NCBI RefSeq assembly: GCF_002845985.1
Contig: NZ_PDFK01000004.1
Coordinates: 1-64,000 of the forward strand
Source of the DNA: Lysinibacillus fusiformis
GTDB lineage: Bacteria > Bacillota > Bacilli > Bacillales_A > Planococcaceae
Reading direction: 5' to 3'
Length of the DNA: 64,000 nt
The stretch's first letter is position 1, and each line of letters begins with the position of its first letter. Positions 7,934 through 16,073 of the stretch are shown here, piece after piece. The notes beneath the pieces are model-generated. The model was not told the origin of the DNA and searched no databases. It saw only the letters and a list, made by a program, of their open reading frames with translations. The translations under genes and the position numbers were made by a program.

Positions 7934-9619
7934 TTATTTATACATATTGAATACGTTTTCGATGTCTGTATTGAGCTTGTTGATATCAACTGCTGTCACG
8001 GGTTGATTGACAAGCTGATACTTTTGTTTTAGCTGCATGATTCGACGGACACTCTCATTAATGCGCTCCTCTGTTATGTCTCCATCATGGACGGCTGCCT
8101 TCACAGCTTTTATGGCTGATGCGACATTCGTGTACTCATGGGCGATTAATATAATATCACTGCCAGCCTTGATTGAATCTACAGCCGCTTGACCGATAGC
8201 AAAATGATTCGTGATAGCTTTCATCGTCATATCGTCTGTCATGACAACCCCATCGAAGCCTAGCTGCTCCCTTAACATACCTGTTATAATTTCCTTCGAC
8301 ATCGATGAAGGGTATTGTGGGTCAATCTTTGGTAATAAAATATGAGCAACCATGACCACATCGGCACCGTTATCAATGGCATCTTTAAAGGGGACAAGCT
8401 CCAGTTGCTTTAAATCGGCCAAACTTTTCGTCACCTTTGGCAATTCTAAATGGGAATCCACGGAAGTATCACCGTGCCCAGGGAAATGCTTGATTACTGG
8501 AATTACTTGCTTGGACTCTAGCCCTTTCATTGTCTGAATGCCTAATTTGCTGACAATATCGGGATGATTCGAAAACGAGCGATCTCCGATAATCGGATTA
8601 TTCGGATTGCTATTGACGTCTAGTACAGGGGCAAAATCAAGGTTAAAGCCAAATGCCTTTAATTGTTCCCCTAGCAATTGACCTACTTTAAATGACAATT
8701 GGGATTGATTGATATCCCCAATGCTTTTATTCGTTGGGAAGTTTTTTAAAGGCCCTGGTAATCTAACCACCTTCCCACCTTCTTGGTCGGTTCCTATGAA
8801 AAGGGGCACCTGATTATTGGTATTGGCAGCCATTAAGTCATTCATCAATGTGACTGTTTGCTGAGGGGTTTCAAGATTATTACCATAAAGAATCAAACCG
8901 CCCACTTTGTCATCTTGAATGAGGCTTGTTGTGTGCTGCTGAAGCGTCGTACCTGACACACCTGCAAACATCATTTGACCAATTTTTTCGTCCAATGTCA
9001 TCTGCTTGACCGTATCAGCTGCTTGTTGCTTTAATTCAGTATAGACCGAAATATGATGAACGACAGGATTAGGATCACTGTCAGTCGGTTTTGGTAAAAT
9101 CCATTTTAATTGATAGTCGGCATTCACTTGGTAGACAAGAATGATTTGATTGGTCGTTGTATCCTGATAATAACGAACCTCATCGGGTTCACCTAGCTTA
9201 TTTTTAATATCTGCTAAATGAATTTTCTTGATATCCTCTTTAAATGAACGAATATCAAAAGCATGTGAACCTTGAAAGCCAATCGTCACATCCTGATAAG
9301 CTTCATATCGTCCATTCACTGACTCCGTTACTTGCTGAGGCTCCCCCCATTGCTGATGAACCACTTGTTGATCCGCCTCACCTGCTGCAAACGGCACATA
9401 AGGGACTCTTCCTTCTAGTGCTAAACTGGCTATGTCCTGTAGGATGACCTCCACATTTTTTGACACCCCCTCTTGTTCAGATACTTCCTCTTGGACTGGG
9501 GATGGCTCAGAATTTCTTGTCGTTTGTGTGGCCGACCGCATTTTTGTGCCGAGAAAAAAGAACAAACCCAGTAATATCAGCACGAGAACTAGGAGCAAAC
9601 CACGTCTTCTTTTATGCAT
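7934..9619 (-). CDS. glycoside hydrolase family 3, beta-N-acetylhexosaminidase-like
   Basis: A membrane-anchored or secreted GH3 enzyme of the NagZ/YbbD type, expected to remove N-acetylglucosamine from cell-wall fragments. Residues 6-24 form a hydrophobic signal or anchor after MHKRRR. The N-terminal 190 residues are an extra domain of unknown role. The GH3 barrel follows, with IGTDQEGGKVVRLPG, the KHFPGHGDTSVDSH loop that supplies the acid/base His-Asp pair, and the nucleophile region GVVMTDDMTM. I start at 9619, since GGAGG lies seven bases before that ATG; the in-frame start at 9643 contains the ribosome-binding site. Confidence 0.9.
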   Translation of the reverse strand: MHKRRRGLLLVLVLILLGLFFFLGTKMRSATQTTRNSEPSPVQEEVSEQEGVSKNVEVILQDIASLALEGRVPYVPFAAGEADQQVVHQQWGEPQQVTESVNGRYEAYQDVTIGFQGSHAFDIRSFKEDIKKIHLADIKNKLGEPDEVRYYQDTTTNQIILVYQVNADYQLKWILPKPTDSDPNPVVHHISVYTELKQQAADTVKQMTLDEKIGQMMFAGVSGTTLQQHTTSLIQDDKVGGLILYGNNLETPQQTVTLMNDLMAANTNNQVPLFIGTDQEGGKVVRLPGPLKNFPTNKSIGDINQSQLSFKVGQLLGEQLKAFGFNLDFAPVLDVNSNPNNPIIGDRSFSNHPDIVSKLGIQTMKGLESKQVIPVIKHFPGHGDTSVDSHLELPKVTKSLADLKQLELVPFKDAIDNGADVVMVAHILLPKIDPQYPSSMSKEIITGMLREQLGFDGVVMTDDMTMKAITNHFAIGQAAVDSIKAGSDIILIAHEYTNVASAIKAVKAAVHDGDITEERINESVRRIMQLKQKYQLVNQPVTAVDINKLNTDIENVFNMYK

Positions 9620-9811
9620 GCAAAAACCTCCTTCACCAAACAAAATGGCGACTTCGAAACAAATCTATCAACTAACGTTATCATAACTGCCACTTGAATT
9701 CAAAGCTCACGCTATGAACAGAATCACGGCCTTCTATAGAAAATATTATCGTAAGCTAGCAAAAATGCAAAAGAAGATGTTAAAATATTCACATAAAGGG
9801 GGAAGCAAAGC

Positions 9812-10207
9812 ATGGGGAAATTAAGTAAAAGGAATATATTGTGGATTGTGCCTATCGGTATTTTAGGGGTATTTTGGTACTTTTATGGCCCACAAAAGGA
9901 TATTACAAACAATGAATATATTACATATGTACAAAACTATACGTATGAAAATAGTACAAAAACTTTAGAAAGTGCCTTTGCCGCTGCCTGTGAAAATCCA
10001 TATTGGGTTTATTTTGAAACACAAAAGGGACAGGACGTCGTAGAGTTCAAGGGGGATTGCCCCGTTGACAATGAAATAGCCAAGGTCAATGTGCAATTTC
10101 TTGTAGACAATGCCATCACAAGTGTCCAATCTGGTGCAATGCTTATTGATAGTAAAATGCAAGAGGAAGCAGAACGCGATCAATTTTTACTGACGCTTGT
10201 TCAATAA
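9812..10207 (+). CDS. small membrane-anchored or secreted protein
   Basis: A 131-residue protein not recognised from sequence. AAAGGGGGAAG precedes the ATG at good distance. Residues 9-26 form one hydrophobic segment that can be a signal or anchor, and the remainder is soluble and probably outside the cell, with two cysteines (CENPY and GDCPVD) that could form a disulfide. It stands alone between the GH3 gene and a small minus-strand gene. Confidence 0.7.
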   Translation: MGKLSKRNILWIVPIGILGVFWYFYGPQKDITNNEYITYVQNYTYENSTKTLESAFAAACENPYWVYFETQKGQDVVEFKGDCPVDNEIAKVNVQFLVDNAITSVQSGAMLIDSKMQEEAERDQFLLTLVQ

Positions 10208-10427
10208 TACAATGTAGCAGGAAGGGAACGGATAAAATACGCGAATTGGTGGATAAAACGGACAGAGTAACGGATAACGTGTTAAAAGTAGCGGATATAT
10301 CGAGTAACTAGAAGGATAGCTCTATGAAAGCAGTGCAATATTTTGATGCTGAAGTCTCAACTATACAACAATAAGATCTTCTATTCATCGATGCATGTTG
10401 CAATGTTTTCTCCCCTCTACAGATAAA

Positions 10428-10453
10428 AACCCATGCATGTACACGCATGGGTT
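10428..10453 (-). terminator. intrinsic terminator
   Basis: AACCCATGC and GCATGGGTT form a nine-bp stem, followed on the minus strand by TTTTTATC. It closes the small gene at 10463-10669. Confidence 0.8.
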
Positions 10454-10462
10454 GAGCTGCTA

Positions 10463-10669
10463 TTAACGATTTCTTGAGGACTTTAAAATAGTCCGTTCAA
10501 TCAGTCTTATTTCATTATTTAGCTTGGCAATTGCCGCTTCGATTTGTTGATAGCGCTCCATTTGGTTGACTTTCTCTGTTGATATTGAATCCTTTAAAGC
10601 GGCATGCCCTGCGTATAAGCTTGCTAGTAAATCTAGCTTTTGAAAATAAGCTGCGCTATATTGCTCCAT
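10463..10669 (-). CDS. small hydrophilic protein, unknown
   Basis: 68 residues, charged and predicted helical (AAYFQKLDLLASLYAG, then NQMERYQQIEAAIAKLN), likely a short coiled coil. A G-rich stretch precedes the ATG and a clear terminator lies 10 bp after the stop, which supports it as a real gene. No family is recognised. Confidence 0.6.
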   Translation of the reverse strand: MEQYSAAYFQKLDLLASLYAGHAALKDSISTEKVNQMERYQQIEAAIAKLNNEIRLIERTILKSSRNR

Positions 10670-10827
10670 AACACCCAGCCCCTCGTCACATACTTTTTAC
10701 ACGAACAAATGAATTGTTGTTCATATTAGTACTATAGCCGAAAAAAGCAGCATCGAAACTCAGCCTAAATCATTATTTATCATCCTTTTTTCACTAAATA
10801 TTATTCTTTTAAAATAAAAAAGTGGCA

Positions 10828-11361
10828 TTATTCTTCCTTTTTTAATAAAGAATAAATGAATGTATCATAGGCTTGCCCATTTTGATACATATAGTCTCTT
10901 AGGATGCCTTCTTGTTGGAACCCTAGCTTCATCAATAGTTGACTGGAAGCTTCATTTTCTAAAAAGACAACAGCTCCAATGCGATTCAGGTTCATGTCCT
11001 GAAAGCCATAGGCTATCACTTTTTGCACGGCTTCTTTTATATAACCTTGTCGCCAGTAATCGGGATGAATTTCATAGCCAATTTCTGCTCGATGATGCGC
11101 AGCCGACCATAAATGGAAGCCAATCGTACCAATGACTTCATTCGAATCTTTGCGTTCAATGCCCCAACGAATCCCTCTTTTTTGTTCAAAGTTTTTAGCA
11201 AACTGCTTAATAGCCTGTTCAGCCTGCTGTGTATCGACAAAGGGTTCCTGCCCATAATAGCGTGTTACAGCCTCATTCGAAAAGCAGCGGAAAATGGCTG
11301 GTACATCCTCTAAAGTTAGCTCTCTTAACCTAAGTCTTGCCGTTTCTAAAACTGGAAACAT
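10828..11361 (-). CDS. RimJ/RimL-type GNAT N-acetyltransferase
   Basis: A 177-residue GNAT acetyltransferase of the ribosomal-protein-alanine acetyltransferase group. It begins with TARLRLRELTLEDV, typical for the group, has EIGYEIHPDYWRQGYIKEAV as acetyl-CoA binding motif A, and ends with SSQLLMKLGFQQEGILRDY. The true substrate cannot be told. It seems to be a single-gene unit. Confidence 0.88.
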   Translation of the reverse strand: MFPVLETARLRLRELTLEDVPAIFRCFSNEAVTRYYGQEPFVDTQQAEQAIKQFAKNFEQKRGIRWGIERKDSNEVIGTIGFHLWSAAHHRAEIGYEIHPDYWRQGYIKEAVQKVIAYGFQDMNLNRIGAVVFLENEASSQLLMKLGFQQEGILRDYMYQNGQAYDTFIYSLLKKEE

Positions 11362-11509
11362 TCCCTTCTTGTGACGTAAAGCATAAAATTTCCGTTTAGA
11401 AACTTTACGCTTTATTTTATTCTAGGAAATTTTATGGTTGAATATTTACATCATAGGATTAATTCGATAAAATAGAGTAATTTTTATGAACAATGTAGTA
11501 GTTTAAAGC

Positions 11510-11546
11510 AAGGTATGAATTAATTTTCATACCTTCTTTTTATTTT
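11510..11546 (+). terminator. terminator-like hairpin
   Basis: AAGGTATGAA and TTCATACCTT form a ten-bp stem with a short AT loop, followed by CTTTTTATTTTT on the plus strand. No gene ends right before it on that strand, so it may belong to a lost gene or a small RNA. Confidence 0.55.
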
Positions 11547-11564
11547 TCTAGATATAATTTAGCG

Positions 11565-11777
11565 TTGTTATATTCTGATTGTAAGATATTTATTATATTG
11601 GAAAATTATTTGATTATATTATTTATATTGGTAAGTTTATTTATCTTTACAATAATAGCTTTAGAAACCAACCCAAAAATCAGTTTTAGCTTAAATAATT
11701 TAGCTGACAAGGAGGTATGGGGATTAAATATTTTAGGTGTAATCTTATTAATGTTGGACACTTTTTATAGAGGATAA
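11565..11777 (+). CDS. possible small membrane protein, perhaps truncated
   Basis: A 70-codon frame with a strongly hydrophobic stretch at residues 9-32 and another at 54-65. It would need a TTG start and has no visible ribosome-binding site, so it may be the C-terminal remnant of a larger membrane protein at the edge of the AT-rich island. The family is not recognised. Confidence 0.3.
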   Translation: MLYSDCKIFIILENYLIILFILVSLFIFTIIALETNPKISFSLNNLADKEVWGLNILGVILLMLDTFYRG

Positions 11778-11823
11778 GGAGCAATTACTAAGCCTTTCAA
11801 CGAATCAAGCCCATAGAGGCTCC

Positions 11824-12042
11824 ATGTCAAGCAACTTGTGCGCCCCTTATGCTTTAAGAGAGCCATCTAGCCACCTTAATAAAGTTGTCCAAAACTGTTG
11901 CCATTCTAATAGTTTATTTTCCGTGTGGGCATGGGGGTATTTTTGTGCGACTGTTGGAACGGTTACCGAAGAAATCATAAGAAACTATATAGCCAATCAA
12001 TTCGAAGAAAAGAACGGTATCTTCAATATTCAGTGTGCTTAA
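11824..12042 (+). pseudogene. IS200/IS605 transposase TnpA, C-terminal remnant
   Basis: The frame contains WAWGYFCATVGTVTEEIIR followed by NYIANQFEEKN, the C-terminal region of TnpA (family pattern W..GYF..TVG.VT...I..YI..Q) that carries the catalytic-tyrosine helix. The preceding residues (LREPSSHLNKV) resemble the segment just before it. The N-terminal His-hydrophobic-His half is missing, so it cannot be active. The two hairpins at 12082-12133 downstream fit the element's right end. Confidence 0.7.
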
Positions 12043-12081
12043 GCACACGAACTTTTATAAGGGCTTCCCCCTTAAATAAAA

Positions 12082-12133
12082 ACGACTTTAGTCGTGGACA
12101 TTCATTTCAAAATCCACCTGCTTTAGCAGGTGG
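12082..12133. mobile_element. IS200/IS605-type terminal hairpins
   Basis: Two perfect hairpins follow the tnpA remnant: ACGAC-TTTA-GTCGT at 12082-12095 and CCACCTGC-TTTA-GCAGGTGG at 12114-12133. Both have the same TTTA loop. Subterminal hairpins are how IS200/IS605 elements mark their ends. The second could also act as a terminator for the gene at 12178, though no strong T-run follows. Confidence 0.55.
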
Positions 12134-12177
12134 TCGTTTAAGGAGTTTTTTCTGTTAAATTTTAAACCAACCTTTTA

Positions 12178-13287
12178 TTACTTAGGAAATAAATTGGTAG
12201 CCATTGATTTTTCTATTGAACAAACCTCGCATTGACTATTATTGACCCAAGGATTTTCAAATGTTGTCTCTGAAGTCAAGAAATTAACTATTACCTTTTT
12301 CCCTAACGAAATCGGTTCAGCTATTTGAAGATGTATTCGTAAGAAATCGGTTGTCATCATTGATGCTACCAAACTAATATTAGGTAGTATAGCTGCATTA
12401 TAATCATTGTTGGAATTATCATAAGCGTCTAGTACTTGTCCAAACTGATCTTTAATAAAGGTATAGTAACATTCTAAGCAAGGTGATATTGTTGGCTTAA
12501 CTGAGTAGAAGCTTCCACAAGTTAAACCTACTCCTCCAGAAATAAAGGGAACATTATTTTTAACGCAAAGTTCATTTACCCAAGAGTTTATCAACATTGG
12601 TGGGTTATCAGCTGCACAAAATACAAAATCTAAGTCCTTTGTAATGATATTCTCTAAATCCTCAGCTGAACTTATTCTTTTATCAATCATCTCATAATTA
12701 ATGGTTGTATTAAAATCACTTAATCTTTCAAAGCCTACTTTAGTTTTTGGCTGTCCTATATATCTTTCCGAATATAGGACTTGACGGTTCAAATTTTTTA
12801 ATTCTACCTCATCGCAATCGAGAAACTTAATATGTCCAATCCCTAACCCGGATAATTGCATTAAAAGATTGCTACCTAATCCACCCATTCCCAGAACCAA
12901 AACCTTTGTCTCTAAAAGCTTTTTTTGATAAGATGATTTAGTTTTATTTGTATTGCTAAATACATTGAAATAATTAAGGTTATTATTGTATCTTACACGT
13001 TGCCAGTCATTTAAATCTTTAAGATTATCAATAGAACTGTCTTCGATTAGACCAATTTCATCTAGTGTTTTAATAATATTTTCTAGCTCCAAAAAACTAA
13101 AAGTTCGTTCTTCAATTAAGTTGAAAATTTGTTTTGTATCCAACTTACCATTCAATAAAGGTATGATTTTGATTAATATTCCATCTGGGTCAGTAATTTC
13201 ATAGGCATTATTCGGTTCATCTCCGATTTGAATAGTTTGTGAATCAATTGAAATAACTGGATAAAAATCTTTGAATTTCGGTTTCAA
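12178..13287 (-). CDS. ThiF/MccB-like E1 adenylating enzyme of a peptide-modification cluster
   Basis: A 369-residue E1-like enzyme that should adenylate a peptide or carrier C-terminus. Residues 1-95 form a PqqD-like winged-helix region suited to binding a leader peptide. The Rossmann ATP site is GMGGLG (133-138); D157 and D159, the NLNRQ arginine (R168) and AADN (D227) complete the nucleotide site, and the zinc pairs are C270/C273 and C353/C356. Size and layout match MccB of microcin C and PaaA of pantocin A. The start is TTG at 13287, with AAGGAG nine bases before it. It is the last gene of the cluster, 14 bp after the DUF2785-like gene. Confidence 0.82.
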   Translation of the reverse strand: MKPKFKDFYPVISIDSQTIQIGDEPNNAYEITDPDGILIKIIPLLNGKLDTKQIFNLIEERTFSFLELENIIKTLDEIGLIEDSSIDNLKDLNDWQRVRYNNNLNYFNVFSNTNKTKSSYQKKLLETKVLVLGMGGLGSNLLMQLSGLGIGHIKFLDCDEVELKNLNRQVLYSERYIGQPKTKVGFERLSDFNTTINYEMIDKRISSAEDLENIITKDLDFVFCAADNPPMLINSWVNELCVKNNVPFISGGVGLTCGSFYSVKPTISPCLECYYTFIKDQFGQVLDAYDNSNNDYNAAILPNISLVASMMTTDFLRIHLQIAEPISLGKKVIVNFLTSETTFENPWVNNSQCEVCSIEKSMATNLFPK

Positions 13288-13301
13288 ATTAGTTCACTCC
13301 T

Positions 13302-14123
13302 TTATGTATAGGCTTTCATCATTTTAATTAATTTATCTTTCACAATTTCAGCCACATATTTTTGATTAGCTTCTTGCTCTAAACGAAAGTAAAGACTTCC
13401 TAAAAAATTTTTAACATTAGATATAATTTTGTACTCCTCATGCCAAATTTCAGTTTTTTCCCAATCCGTAAAACTATTAACCCAACTCTCAAGCAACTCT
13501 ATATTAAAAGTATTTTTTTTCAAAATTGTAATCACAGCTGTTATCAGTCTTTCATCTTCTAAATTAGTGTAATTTATTGTTTTTGTACTTATCACACTTT
13601 TAATGACATCCAAAATCTGTTGTTTTTCAGCAATTGGTAAATCATATTTAGCTAACTCATTTAATGCATCAGCAGCATGTGCTAATGCATGTGCCCAACC
13701 TTTCTCGGGAACATAGCCTCTTAAATCTTTTTCACATTGAAGGTAACGTATAATTTTTTCCTTAATTTCTAAAATATCCTTGTCATGTAGAAAATTTTTT
13801 TTTTGATCCGCCATAAGAATAAGCGGTATAAGTAGCATTGAAAATGATCGTGTAAAAACTGAATCTGAATTTGATTGCCCTATACCATAAAAAAGATGCT
13901 GCTCATCCAATATGGTATCTAATAATCTTTGAAGAACGTTTACTGATAAGTAATCATTTAGTATCCAGTTTGAAAATGTCGTATAAATAAGATCGTCTCT
14001 TAATTCGCCATCAACAGACCCAATCTTATCTAACATCTGTTCGATAAGATTTTCAACATTAGAACTCTTGGGTATGCTATATTCATTGTTTTTTAAAAAA
14101 ATAAGCTCTTTTTTCAATTTCAT
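13302..14123 (-). CDS. DUF2785-like protein in peptide-modification cluster
   Basis: About 273 residues, soluble. The segment GWAHALAHAADALNELAKY is the hallmark of DUF2785 proteins, helical proteins of unknown role. The start is most likely ATG at 14123, eight bases after AGGAAG; GTG at 14132 lies too close to that box. It overlaps no gene but starts 16 bp after the stop of the 34-residue membrane peptide. In this setting it may support the modifying enzymes or serve as self-protection; that is a guess. Confidence 0.7.
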   Translation of the reverse strand: MKLKKELIFLKNNEYSIPKSSNVENLIEQMLDKIGSVDGELRDDLIYTTFSNWILNDYLSVNVLQRLLDTILDEQHLFYGIGQSNSDSVFTRSFSMLLIPLILMADQKKNFLHDKDILEIKEKIIRYLQCEKDLRGYVPEKGWAHALAHAADALNELAKYDLPIAEKQQILDVIKSVISTKTINYTNLEDERLITAVITILKKNTFNIELLESWVNSFTDWEKTEIWHEEYKIISNVKNFLGSLYFRLEQEANQKYVAEIVKDKLIKMMKAYT

Positions 14124-14138
14124 GTTATTCACTTCCTA

Positions 14139-14243
14139 TTATTGATTAAGGATGGTTCTAAGAGAGACACTGGCTGCTACTAATACGAAAGAAATTAAAA
14201 GTAAAGTAGAAAACACAAAAATAAATCCTTTTTTCAACTCCAT
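14139..14243 (-). CDS. 34-residue single-membrane-span peptide
   Basis: A short gene with GGAGG seven bases before its ATG: MELKKG, then about 20 hydrophobic residues (FIFVFSTLLLISFVLVAA), then a short tail ending RTILNQ. It lies between the M50 peptidase and the DUF2785-like gene with tight spacing. It could help the M50 protein, act as an immunity peptide, or be a membrane adaptor. It is too small for most gene callers. Confidence 0.65.
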   Translation of the reverse strand: MELKKGFIFVFSTLLLISFVLVAASVSLRTILNQ

Positions 14244-14301
14244 GATAATACCTCCAATTGTTGCATCAATACAAATTCTATCAATTTAACTGAAAATTTT
14301 A

Positions 14302-15540
14302 TTAGATACTGTTTCTCAAAATAGGACCTAATTCTTTTCTTTTCTTTTCTTTTATTTTTTTTCTTAAATCTAATGCTAAATATATTGTTAAGATAACTAA
14401 TGGACAAAGTGTAAAAGTTCCCATTGCAATTCCATCCCAATAAGACATAGAGAACAAAGGATCTTTTAAAGTTTTTTCAAGAGTTTGTTTGACAGTATAA
14501 TAAGCAATAGGTAGATCAATTACCAAAAATAAATAGAGAGCAACAAAAATCCCAATAAAACTTAAAGAGCTGTAAATTTTAGTTATTTTCCTCTCTTTAT
14601 TTGACATGCTGTTTAATATACTACTTATTTTATTGAATTTTAGGGTGAATATATTTTTAAAAATAAGCTTCATTGATTCATTAAGATCATCTATTTCTAA
14701 GAAATTAGTAAGTACATAGTATAAATCTGTACGTAAAAATAGTAATGTTTGAAATACAGTAGTTTGTAGTTGCATCAAAACCGTAAATTTAAGTATCTTA
14801 AGTATTATTTCATTCGAAAAATAAAATTGCATTACTAAACATAATAATATCAACATACTTGTCCAAGCTAATCCTGCTAAATAAACACCATATCTTTTCT
14901 TTCTGGATACGGACCAGATATCAGTTACTTCCGTTTCAAGTACAAGGAAAACTAGTCTATATCCCCATTTAACTTTAGCTCCAATTCCTACGCTTTTAGC
15001 AGCACATATATGTCCGTATTCATGAAAAAAGATAACTATCCATGTACCTAAAATTATTATACATATAGATGCAATTCCGGAGGTACTAACAAAAAGATCC
15101 GAACCCTTAGGGCGTAAGTTATCGGAAAAATAAAATAAAAATATATTAGCGAACACGGAAAATAGATAAAATGCCCAGGCAGTCTTACTAAATAATATCT
15201 TCAAGATTTTACTAGGCTCAGCATTTAAAGGGTGGTTATCTATTAAACTTTCCGATATAAGAACTCCATCAATACTTTTTACATATCCCGCATTTAATAA
15301 CACCTCAACAAATTCTATAATGTCATTTATCTCGTAATCATTTGCACTATGCATCAATGCGACTTCATCTATTGACTTGTCTGAGGAAAAGCTTCGATAA
15401 ATATTAAGAGCGATTTCATCTAATAACAAGTAGTCTGAAGTGCCAATACGTCGAATAGTAATGGAATCATTTTCACGCTGATATGTTTCAATGGTATGTA
15501 CTTCAACCATAGTATCCTTACTAATCTCCTTTTGGTACAT
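14302..15540 (-). CDS. M50 membrane zinc peptidase with PqqD-like N-terminal domain
   Basis: 412 residues. Residues 25-92 have the pattern of a PqqD-like peptide-recognition domain (ITIRRIGTSDYLLLDE, then VEVLLNAGYVKSIDG). A site-2-protease-like core follows, with several membrane spans, the zinc motif HEYGH (173-177) and LRTDLYYVL (269-277), whose Asp272 is the probable third ligand. The closest idea is the peptide zinc metalloproteases of RiPP clusters such as YydH. It probably cuts or exports the peptides encoded just upstream. AAGGAG-type signals are weak at 15540, and an internal ATG at 15510 after TAAGGA is an alternative start. Confidence 0.78.
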   Translation of the reverse strand: MYQKEISKDTMVEVHTIETYQRENDSITIRRIGTSDYLLLDEIALNIYRSFSSDKSIDEVALMHSANDYEINDIIEFVEVLLNAGYVKSIDGVLISESLIDNHPLNAEPSKILKILFSKTAWAFYLFSVFANIFLFYFSDNLRPKGSDLFVSTSGIASICIIILGTWIVIFFHEYGHICAAKSVGIGAKVKWGYRLVFLVLETEVTDIWSVSRKKRYGVYLAGLAWTSMLILLCLVMQFYFSNEIILKILKFTVLMQLQTTVFQTLLFLRTDLYYVLTNFLEIDDLNESMKLIFKNIFTLKFNKISSILNSMSNKERKITKIYSSLSFIGIFVALYLFLVIDLPIAYYTVKQTLEKTLKDPLFSMSYWDGIAMGTFTLCPLVILTIYLALDLRKKIKEKKRKELGPILRNSI

Positions 15541-15580
15541 TACATTATTTCACCCTTTCTATTTTTCATAAATCCTCTTC

Positions 15581-15626
15581 TTTTAAAGAAAAAACCCACC
15601 CTTAGGAGTGGATCTTTTCTTTAAAA
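15581..15626 (-). terminator. attenuating terminator between precursor genes and enzymes
   Basis: A CCACTC/GGGTGG stem with a small loop is followed on the minus strand by six T. It is nested in a perfect 12-bp outer stem (15581-15592 with 15615-15626). It stands after the last precursor gene and before the M50 gene, so the peptides would be made in excess and the enzymes only by read-through. Confidence 0.78.
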
Positions 15627-15628
15627 AA

Positions 15629-15694
15629 TCATGTGTTAGCACGGTTAGCAGGAAGACCTACTTTTGGTAATACTTTAACTTTAATTTTTTTCAT
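15629..15694 (-). CDS. precursor peptide, copy 3 of 3
   Basis: A 21-residue peptide, starting MKKIKVKVLPKV and ending GLPANRANT. The start has a near-perfect GGAGGTGA box six bases before ATG. The N-terminal half is basic and alternates charged and hydrophobic residues, like a recognition leader; the C-terminal half is the likely modified core. The coding sequence differs from copy 1 only in synonymous positions. It lies directly before the terminator and the M50 gene. Confidence 0.82.
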   Translation of the reverse strand: MKKIKVKVLPKVGLPANRANT

Positions 15695-15730
15695 CTTTTT
15701 CACCTCCAATATGTAATATCCATCTTCAAA

Positions 15731-15796
15731 TCATGTATTTGCACGGTTAGCAGGAAGACCTACTTTTGGTAATACTTTAACTTTAATTTTTTTCAT
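15731..15796 (-). CDS. precursor peptide, copy 2 of 3
   Basis: Encodes the same 21-residue product as its two neighbours, exactly 102 bp from each. It keeps the GGAGGTGA ribosome-binding site. Differences from copy 3 are silent (AAT ACA versus AAC ACA near the end). Identity of the protein with synonymous drift in DNA argues for selection on the peptide. Confidence 0.82.
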   Translation of the reverse strand: MKKIKVKVLPKVGLPANRANT

Positions 15797-15832
15797 CTTT
15801 TTCACCTCCAATATGTAATATCCATCTTCAAA

Positions 15833-15898
15833 TCATGTATTTGCACGGTTAGCAGGAAGGCCTACTTTTGGTAATACTTTAACTTTAATTTTTTTCAT
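15833..15898 (-). CDS. precursor peptide, copy 1 of 3
   Basis: First of the three tandem peptide genes in the direction of transcription. It has the same 21-residue product and the same ribosome-binding site; one silent change makes GGC at the glycine of GLP. The promoter at 16020-16048 gives a leader of roughly 115 bases. A string of similar but degenerate bases just upstream (about 15931-15957) may be a decayed fourth copy. Confidence 0.82.
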   Translation of the reverse strand: MKKIKVKVLPKVGLPANRANT

Positions 15899-16019
15899 CT
15901 TTTTCACCTCCAATATATAATGTCAACCCATAAATCATGTAGTAGTGTAACTAGATTGAGAATTAAATAGGAAATAATGTTCATATGTTCCTAACCAACC
16001 AATCAACTACTTGTTTTCC

Positions 16020-16048
16020 ATAATAATACACATATCGGAGATTGTAAA
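16020..16048 (-). promoter_or_regulatory. promoter of the peptide cluster
   Basis: On the minus strand TTTACA (16043-16048) and TATTAT (16020-16025) are spaced by 17 bp, a good sigma-A promoter. Transcription would begin near 16013 and run through the three peptide genes. Confidence 0.6.
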
Positions 16049-16073
16049 TGATTTAATTGAATTTTTTAAATAA

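Larger units (their letters stand above)
15629..15920. repeat. 102-bp tandem repeat carrying the precursor genes
   Basis: Three near-identical units, period exactly 102 bp, each including the ribosome-binding site, the 66-bp gene and the spacer. The few differences are mainly silent or in spacers. The array can expand or shrink by recombination, so copy number may vary between strains. Confidence 0.9.

Noticed and set aside
15629-15920. Repeat array looked at first like a CRISPR
   Set aside because: Units are 102 bp and identical over their whole length including a start codon, gene and ribosome-binding site; there are no variable spacers.
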